This document shows, one piece after another, positions 56,641-64,000 of a stretch of 64,000 nt of DNA. The notes beneath the pieces are model-generated. The model did not search any database. It was not told where the DNA came from and saw only the letters and a program-made list of their open reading frames with translations. Location of the stretch: NCBI RefSeq assembly GCF_021869535.1, contig NW_026262659.1, forward strand, positions 10,478,001-10,542,000, written 5' to 3'. The stretch's first letter is position 1, and every line of letters begins with the position of its first letter. The stretch comes from Mytilus californianus. Its lineage: Eukaryota; Mollusca; Bivalvia; Mytilida; Mytilidae. The position numbers and the translations under genes are program-made.

Positions 56641-57861
56641 TATGGCAAAAACGGTCTGTTTAAACAATTTTATTTTATGAATAACATGTGTGATTATTGA
56701 CAACATCACATATGTGCATTGCTTGAATTTTCTTCTAGTTACATGAATAAAGTTGAAAATAAAGTCAAGATTCAATAAAGTTTTTTTATTTTAATTTATG
56801 AACCAAAGAAATAAATATTTCTATTTGTAAGTACCATCGGGATATGATAATGAGGTCCTTGTGGTCTTAGCATACTTTGGCAACAGACGTATATATTCTT
56901 TGCTTTTAAGAACTACATATTTTTACAGGATATAGAAACAGGTATAAGACAATTCCTTCTCGATTTTGTGTACGTTCGTGATAAATTGTTCATACGTTTT
57001 AATGCTGTGAAGTGTTGACAGACAAAGTACAATCAGTAAATCTCTGCAGATTCCGCTACCCTACGTTGTCATAATCGTTTAGAACGAGGCAATGATGATA
57101 ACTTCCGATATAAGCAATTGTCCTAAAAATGACTCGTGTAAACAGTGGATAAAAATGGAAATAATGTGCACGTTCGTTGTCCTTGATGTTGATGGACATT
57201 CGAAAGAAGCGTTTTTCTTTCTTTTTTTTTCCTCTTACAAGATATAACCGAGGCAATATAATCTAAATACAAATAGGTCAACTATAAACGTCTTTGTTTT
57301 CATACACATTAACTTTCAACTGACAGCTGTTATGTGCATTACGAATAATTTTCTGTAAATGTTAATTTGACGGAATGTAATCACATATGAACAGCATATT
57401 TAAATGTTAGAAATCATCCATTTTCACAAATCAAATTCACAAAACAAGTAGTTTAAGACAAAAAACACACTATTAAGAACTGGAATGAATAAAAACCATT
57501 CACCCTATATTTTTTCAACATATTTGTTTTTCATCTTATACTTGGTGATGTATTAATTGTCCCATTTAAAAAGGGTAAAAATGAGGTTTTTGAAATATAA
57601 TCTTTATTATAAAAAAAAGTTGATAACCAACCAAAATATAATTATTCATACTATCTTTTCATTATATCAGCAACATGTTTGCCCATTTTGTAGCATTCAA
57701 TTGCTCCTTACAAAAAAATATTATATGTTTTCCCTGCTATACCACTAAAGCACTGTGTGAATGGACTGTCACCCATAGTTTAATATTATGAGAATATTAT
57801 CTCATTTTAATTAGTATCCCATAATGTTTTTTTTTATAATTCTTTTTTTATTTTTTTGCAG
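56641..57861. other. No feature seen; may hold 5' intron of the LRR gene
   Basis: AT-rich sequence ending in a consensus acceptor (tttttttgcag at 57851-57861). I could not find a convincing first exon here. Confidence 0.35.
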
Positions 57862-60800
57862 AAAACTTTTTTTCCAGAGGATGAAGTGGTACCACGCTTG
57901 ATTGATGAACTAGTTAAAATGGATGAAACTTTATCATATGACCAAGAAGATGCTCTAGTTAGAGGACAGATTCCTTTATATGAGTTTAGAGTAGGCATTT
58001 TGATCATTGTTTTTGTAATTAGTAATCACATGTCAGTTATTTCATACATGTAAAAAAAACAGATTTTTTGTTGCAGTCAGTCTATAGGTGGTTACACCCT
58101 TTACAAAGTCTCTACACTTGATACCATTAATGTTTTAATGGAAACTTCCTAAAATGAATATATATAATAATATTAATACGTTTTTAAAAAGAATTTTATG
58201 CAGGTTAAAAAAAATGGTTACTTAACAATGTTGCTCTCTTTTTTAAACAGTTTATAGGAATTAGGACAAGTTTCATTCTGCAGATAACTGTATTTCTTCA
58301 ATCAGATATTGTAGAAATAATTAATATTTAATGACATTTTATACATGATAAGTTGTATGTTGATATTTTTTACAGGAAGTATTGAAGAAACAAGATGAGA
58401 GTAAAATAACGACTATTGACTTCTCAAGGAATGGCTATTGTAATGATGCTGTACTCAAACTCATTGCAGCAGAAAAAAAGGTATTACTACTGAAATTTGG
58501 TAAATAGATTTTTGTCGAGCCTGTGTTTTATAAACAGCTGTGTCCATAACCAATCCCAGCAAAACATACTAACACCTTTTTCAATAGGTGAATTATATAT
58601 CGTGTTCGTATATAATTTCTGTACAGACTTTTTATAAATAGCGTTGTCCATTACCAATCCCAGCAAAAAAGACTAACACCTTTGTCAATAGGTGAATTAT
58701 ATATCATGTTCGTATATAATTTCTGTATAGACTTTTAAAGTTATGCTGCGTATACTATATACATTTATTTTGTGGTTATTTCTATTGTAACCTGATTTGA
58801 CCTTTCTTATGTACGATAATTACTGTTAGAAAGGTGTGTGTATGTGAGAAGATTATCTGGATTTACTCATTTGTATATAGGCAATGATTTTTCATCAGTA
58901 ATGATCTGTGGTAATCAAGTAGAAGCCTTGGATTTTCAATGATTTAAAAATGATTAAGCTGCACCTGGTGTTTCGGATATCATTTAGGTCATTTTTGACC
59001 AAGGCAATAAATCCTCTTCAGGTACCCTAGCCTTGTATAATTATAATTACTATGTAATTAAAATTCGATCAGTTCGTGCTGTGGTAACATATCAAATGTA
59101 GTAGTATTTTTAGGGCACTATTGTCGCAGAAAGCTCGACATAGGGATAGTGATACGGCAGCGGCAATGGCTGCGTTAACTAACTACTAAAAAGCATTATA
59201 TTTTAGAAGGTGGAAGACCTGGATGCTTCATATTTTGTATATAGATGCCTTATGTTATGAAGTTTATGTCTGGCATATGTCCATTGTCCTTGACCTCATT
59301 TTCATGGTTCAGTGACAACTTGAAAAAGAAGTTAATATTTTTTGTAATGTTAATTTCTCTCTTATTAGGAGTAATAGGATAACAATGTTTAGTATGTGCG
59401 TACCTTGTAAGGTCCTCTTGCCTGTCAGACAGTTTTCATCTGAACTCGACCTCATTTCATGGATCATTGAACAAGGTTAAGTTTTGGTGGTCAAGTCCAT
59501 ATCTCAGATACTGTAAGCAATAGGTCTACTACATTTGGTGTATGGAATGATTGTAAGGTGTACATGTCCAACTGGCAGGTGTCATCTGACCTTGACCTCA
59601 TTTTCATGGTTCAGTGGTTAAAGTTGAGTTTTTGTGTTTTGGTCTTTTTTTCTGATACTAAATGCAAAAGGTCAACTATTTTTGGTGTTTGGAAATATTT
59701 TACAATGTACATGTCAGTCTGGCAGGTTTTATTTGACCTTGACCTCATTTTCACGGTTCATTGCTCAGTGTTAAGTTTTTACGTTTTGTTCTGTTTTTAC
59801 TATAAGCAATAGGTCAGCTAAATTTGGTGTATTGAATGATTGTAAGGTGTATATGTCTGTCTGGCATTGTCATCTGACCTTGACCTCATTTTCATGGTTC
59901 ATTGGTCAGCGTTAAGTTTTCATGGTTAAGTTTGTTTCTTAGATACTATAAGCAATATGTCAACTATATTTAATGCATAAATTTATTGTAAGGTGTACAT
60001 GTCTGTCTGGCATGGTTCATCTGACCTTGACCTCATTTTCATGGTCATTAGTCAATGATAAGTTTTCCTGGTTAAGTTTGTGTCTAAGAAACTATAAGCA
60101 ATAGGTCAACTATATTTGGTGTATGGAATGATTGTAAGGTGTACATGTATTTCCAGTTTGGTGTATCTGACCTTGATCTCATTTTCTTGGTTCATGTTAA
60201 GTTTATGTGATACTTGTAGTAAAGCTTTATATTTAGGACTGTCAAAATAAAAATCAATGGTCAGTAAAGCAGGCGAGACATTTCAGCGTGTGCACTTTTG
60301 TTAAACATTAACTATGAAATTGATAAATCATACATAATACAACCATACATTGATTCTCATGTTTAATGCATCAGGAAATGAGTTTTGAAAAACATGGCGT
60401 ATGATTATATTGTATACCTTTCCAGCAGCTATTTTTGTGGAGTGTCTGTGTGGAAAAATAGATAATTTATATTATATAACCTTTTCATTAAAAAACACAA
60501 ATTAACCTATTAACCTTGCAGTTGTTTGATAGTTAAGAAGTAAAACTTGTATGCTTTGTTATAGAAACCATACGAGAATTTGAAGACAGTGAATTTAGTT
60601 GGTTGTATCCTTGTTACAAATGCTGGCATCAAATGGTTATCTGATTTAGTTACTGGAGTAACAAGTTTGAAAGAGGTAAGCACCCAGCACTAACTAACAT
60701 TTCTAGTTTTATACAGTTATTTTGAAGCCAAGAAGAGAATTGTGTTTTAGATTACAAAATTGAATGTTTGTACAGTAGTTTGAACATGATACAGTCAGCT

Positions 60801-63039
60801 CCACTTAATCACATACCACTTATTTGCATTATTCGATTAACTGCATGATTTTCTCCTGCACCAAACTATTTCCTATTTATCTAATGTTAAATTCTACTAT
60901 TTGCATAGCCTGTCATGTGGTCTTTTTATTTGCATAGTCTGTCATGTGGTCTTTTTGTTCATTGCATAGAAACTTTCAACTACAATAACATATGTGTAAT
61001 AGTGGTCTCAGTTTTTATCTTGTTTGGCTACACAAATAGCTGGAATCCACTGTACTATTCAAAGGTTTTTTTACTTGAAGAGAAACACTGTAGTTGTATG
61101 GAAGTGGAATTAAACTGAAATATTAAAAAAACAAATTAAATTTTTTTGTCTTTGTGAATATGTATCTGATGGTGTTGACTGTCACGTTAACTGTAACTCA
61201 AATATAATGCAGAAAAAAGTCAAAAATGTTTTTATCATCATTGCAATAAAATAATCTAAATGAGGATATAATTTATTTGGTGGGGGAACCTGTCATATTT
61301 GATGATTTTTATTTGCGAGCTGTAGACAAATTCTGTTTTATTTTTAAATATCTGGTCACAGTACATTGAAAACAAAAAATTGCATCGGTTTGTTGTCTTT
61401 ATTGCGTGCTTAAAGTTTCAATAAATCTGCTAAATCAAGAATATTAAAAATATGAATGCTTCTTTCCATACATCCTTACATTTTCATAATTGTCAGATTT
61501 ATTAAAGTATGTCAAGGGAGTTATAGTTAAATTGAAAAATGTTTAGGAAATGGAATGCCTTTAGTTATAAACCAAACTTTTGTGAGTATTGAAGTGAGAG
61601 GAACACATCAATTTTAAAGCTATATAACATTGATCTGTATTTTAAAATGGATTTTGTTTTTTTGTGTTTTTGGGATGCTGTCTTGACGGAACTATATGAG
61701 ATTGCTATTGGCTGTAAAACTCAAGTAATAGATTTTTGTCGAGCCTTCGACCTTAGGCGAAAAAGCGAGACATAGCGATCCTACATTCGGTCGGCGTCGT
61801 TGTCGCCGGCGGCGTCCACAAATATTCACTCTGTGGTTAAAGTTTTTAAAATTTTAATAACTTTCTTAAACTATCCTGGATTTCTACCAAACTTGGACAG
61901 AAGCTTGTTTATGATCATAAGATAGTATCCAGTAGTAAATTTTGTAAAAATAAAATTCCTGTTTTTCCGTATTTTACTTGTAAATGGACTTAGTTTTTCT
62001 GCAGGGAAACATTACATTCACTCTGTGGTTAAAGTTTTTAAAATTTTAATAACTTTCTTAAACTATCCTGGATTTGTACCTAACTTGGACAGAAGCTTGT
62101 TTATGATCAAAAGCTAGTATCTAGAAGGAAATTTTGTTAAAATTTGTACCTGTTTATCCATATGTTACTTATAAATGGACTTTGTTTTTCTTCCAGTTAA
62201 CATTAAATACAGTCTGCAGTTAAAGTTTTTAAAACATTTATTAGATTCATAAACTATCCTGGATTTATACCAAACTTTGACAGTAGGCGAGACACTGGGT
62301 TCCGCGGAACCCTTGCGAATTTTTTTTAAGAGCAGTTTATATGAAGGATCTGTCAAATTTCATGACTGTTTGATTTCAATAGCCAGGGTTATCTGTGATG
62401 ATTTCAATAGCCAGGGTTATCTGTGATGATTTCAATAGCCAGGGTTATCTGTGATGATTTCAATAGCCAGGGTTATCTGTGATGATTTCAATAGCCAGGG
62501 TTATCTGTGATGATTTCAATAGCCAGGGTTATCTGTGATGATTTCAATAGCCAGGGTTATCTGTGATGATTTCAATAGCCAGGGTTATCTGTGATGATTT
62601 CAATAGCCAGGGTTATCTGTGATGATTTCAATAGCCAAGATTATCTGTGATGATTTCAATAGCCAGGGTTATCTGTGATGATTTCAATAGCCAGGATTAT
62701 CTGTGATGATTTCAATAGCCAGGGTTATCTGTGATGATTTCAATAGCCAGGATTATCTGTGATGATTTCAATAGCCAGGGTTATCTGTGCACACTAACAG
62801 AATAAACAGAAAAGGAAAATATTTTTAATTTTCAATCGTAAGTTAATGAATTCTGTTACAGATAAGATTGGACGGGTGTACCAACTTGTCAGATGATGAG
62901 CTATCGTTGTTGTTGAAGAACATAGGAGCAGAATGTGAGGTTTATATGAGGGGAACTTCTGTCACTTATCTGTTTTCACCAGAGGGCAGGAAAGTTAATG
63001 TTACAGGCTGTCCAACACTCAGTGGATTAAAAACATTAG
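57862..63039 (+). CDS. Leucine-rich-repeat (RNI-like) protein, four internal exons, partial
   Basis: Function not recognised. Exons 57862-57990, 58376-58480, 60565-60675 and 62862-63039 join in one frame (174 residues) and have consensus splice sites. The first three are whole-codon modules (43, 35, 37 codons; phase 0). The acidic N-terminal part (FFPEDEVVPRLIDELVKMDE) precedes LRR-like strands: ITTIDFSRNG, then LKTVNLVGCILVTNAGIKWL, then LKEIRLDGCTNLSDDEL, with a later VNVTGCPTLSGLKTL. The spaced L-x-L-x-GC pattern with an aligned V/L-T/S-x-x-G/E step resembles cysteine-containing (RNI) LRRs. No catalytic domain is visible. Upstream and downstream exons lie outside or were not recognised; the last exon ends in a split codon (phase 1), so the gene continues. 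Introns are packed with repeats, including family C and G elements in sense orientation. Confidence 0.8.
58509..60304 (+). mobile_element. Hairpin-bounded repeat, family C, copy 2, split at its hairpin (intron of LRR gene)
   Basis: The left arm TGTCGAGCCTG (58513-58523) is followed by about 597 bp of unrelated DNA. The right arm 'ttgtcgcagaaagctcgaca' resumes at 59121, then 'tagggatagtgat' and the usual body. Monomers run to about 60230. The 3' signal AGGCGAGACA (60271-60280) and 'tttcagcgtgtgcac' close the element. Confidence 0.72.
58524..59120. mobile_element. Insertion in the hairpin loop of family C copy 2
   Basis: The insert contains a 104-bp tandem duplication ('caatcccagc' at 58551 and 58655; 'aataggtgaattatatatc' in both). 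It has no coding capacity. No target duplication or inverted ends could be fixed by eye, so its nature is unknown. Confidence 0.5.
60676..61733 (+). other. Intron of the LRR gene, no element recognised
   Basis: AT-rich intronic sequence. 'cctgtcatgtggtctttttatttgca' style words at 60907-60950 form a short direct repeat. Nothing else is seen. Confidence 0.35.
61734..62325 (+). mobile_element. Hairpin-bounded repeat, family G, copy 1 (intron of LRR gene)
   Basis: The head 'tttttgtcgagcc' is shared with family C, with a decayed hairpin to 'agcgagaca' (61765). A GTC/CGG-type tract follows (61789-61816), then three monomers of about 170-180 bp ('aactatcctggattt...accaaacttgga'). AGGCGAGACA (62285-62294) is followed by the perfect 16-base palindrome GGGTTCCGCGGAACCC (62297-62312). 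Confidence 0.72.
62371..62789 (+). repeat. 28-bp minisatellite, 15 copies, in LRR gene intron
   Basis: Unit 'gatgatttcaatagccaggg' plus 'ttatctgt', nearly invariant apart from a few 'ccaggatt' or 'ccaagatt' units. It ends about 70 bp before the acceptor of the exon at 62862, so length changes could affect branch-site spacing. Confidence 0.93.
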
Positions 63040-63587
63040 GTATGTAAACAAGAAGGAAATAAATTGTGTTCTAAATTAATAGGTTTCAAAACCTATTTTA
63101 TTAAATATTCTAAATAAACACATAAGGCAATGATTTTGAATATTAACTTTGTTCAATTTGAATTTTTCTGATGTTCAATTCTGCTAACAACTGATGATTT
63201 TCATAAATGAAGGTAAGTCTGTTCAAAAACATTTGAAAACTATCCTGGATGGTTACAGTGGACTGATCTAGGAACCCATGCTAGGTATAGCATCTGTAAT
63301 ATTGAAATTTATACAACCGATTGATTCTTTCTGTGATGTGCTTGTATGTGACTTACAGAATTGAAAATTTCAGATAGAAAGTTAATGAAAGTTCAAAAAT
63401 ATGGTAGGTGAATGTGTTAAGATGGTATGTTTATGATTTCTGGTTCTTAAAATTTGGTTATTTAAAAATAAATCTTTGTATACAGCACATTATATACTCA
63501 AATTCACATTAAATTTATTCAAGGGGATTATATTTATTGGAATGATATTTCTAAAGGTAAAATGATACTGAGAGAAAATATACCTCC

Positions 63588-63735
63588 TCGATGGTCTTGC
63601 GGAAAGTTGCTGGCCTCAAGTGTGGGAGGTCATGGGCTGGATCAAAGGCAAAGTTAAACCAAGGACTTTAAAATTGTTTTGTTGATGCTTCTCTGCAAAG
63701 AATGCAACATTATGTAGTAAGATCAAAGACTGAGT
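63588..63735 (+). mobile_element. tRNA-headed SINE, decayed
   Basis: 'tcgatggtcttgcggaaagt' and 'gggaggtcatgggctggatc' look like A- and B-box regions. 'gtaagatcaaagactgag' (63717) matches the body of the SINE at 43855-44125. Confidence 0.45.
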
Positions 63736-64000
63736 ATGCATTTAATTTGCCACTGGACATCAAACAGTCACCTACCTTTCCATCTAAGAAAAATAAAATT
63801 TATAGGTTGACAAAGAACAGCACCATGGTCAAGCAAAATATGAAAAGACTAACAACAGTCAACATGACATTAAACATACATTAAAGACTGGTCAACTTAA
63901 CATCACCGACAACACAACTATTTACGTTATGGGCATACGATACAGTTTCGATCCCACGATGAATTTTTTACGAAAATTTGCATTCAAGCTATTTTTCACC

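Overview
This is a eukaryotic, AT-rich window. It has spliced genes with GT-AG introns, abundant microsatellites and dense families of short interspersed and tandem repeats. The repeat vocabulary matches what I remember from bivalve molluscs, most likely a Mytilus-type mussel: hairpin-headed 'unclassified' elements, 'gaccttgacctcattttcat' arrays, and a tRNA-headed SINE. The species is an inference; no species-diagnostic gene is present.

Three protein-coding genes are supported, all on the + strand. (1) 273-9490: twelve exons encoding the last 557 residues of the Nup96 half of NUP98-NUP96, a nuclear pore Y-complex scaffold; the gene begins upstream of the window. (2) 28017-36179: a complete three-exon VMA21 homologue, the V-ATPase assembly chaperone. 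It has a tiny predicted first exon and a candidate TATA box, and a hAT-type MITE lies just upstream. (3) 57862-63039: four internal exons of an RNI-like leucine-rich-repeat protein of unknown function that is open at both ends. Decayed reverse-transcriptase sequence is on the - strand (49344-51541, and fragments near 25.3, 39 and 53.8 kb).

Everything else is intergenic or intronic repeat. I recognise nine sequence-unrelated repeat families (called A to I here; 16 copies). They share one terminal grammar: a 5' hairpin, a GC-rich or GTC/CTGT-type microsatellite, an array of roughly 100-170 bp monomers, then one reverse-complement copy of the 5' hairpin arm, usually followed within a few bases by a second, unrelated short hairpin. 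Fifteen of the sixteen copies point the same way. Families B and H share their 3' body but carry different, internally matched end signals. This superfamily is the best candidate here for an under-described mobile system. Two hAT-like elements have perfect 8-bp target duplications, and there are several other MITEs.

The second notable theme is NUP98-96. At least five of its twelve exons have a local tandem duplication overlapping a splice boundary. The most extreme is a minisatellite of about 22 units (36 bp, exactly 12 codons) built from the last bases of an exon plus its splice donor, so that nearly every unit carries a usable-looking 5' splice site. All calls come from reading the sequence; no database or RNA evidence was available.
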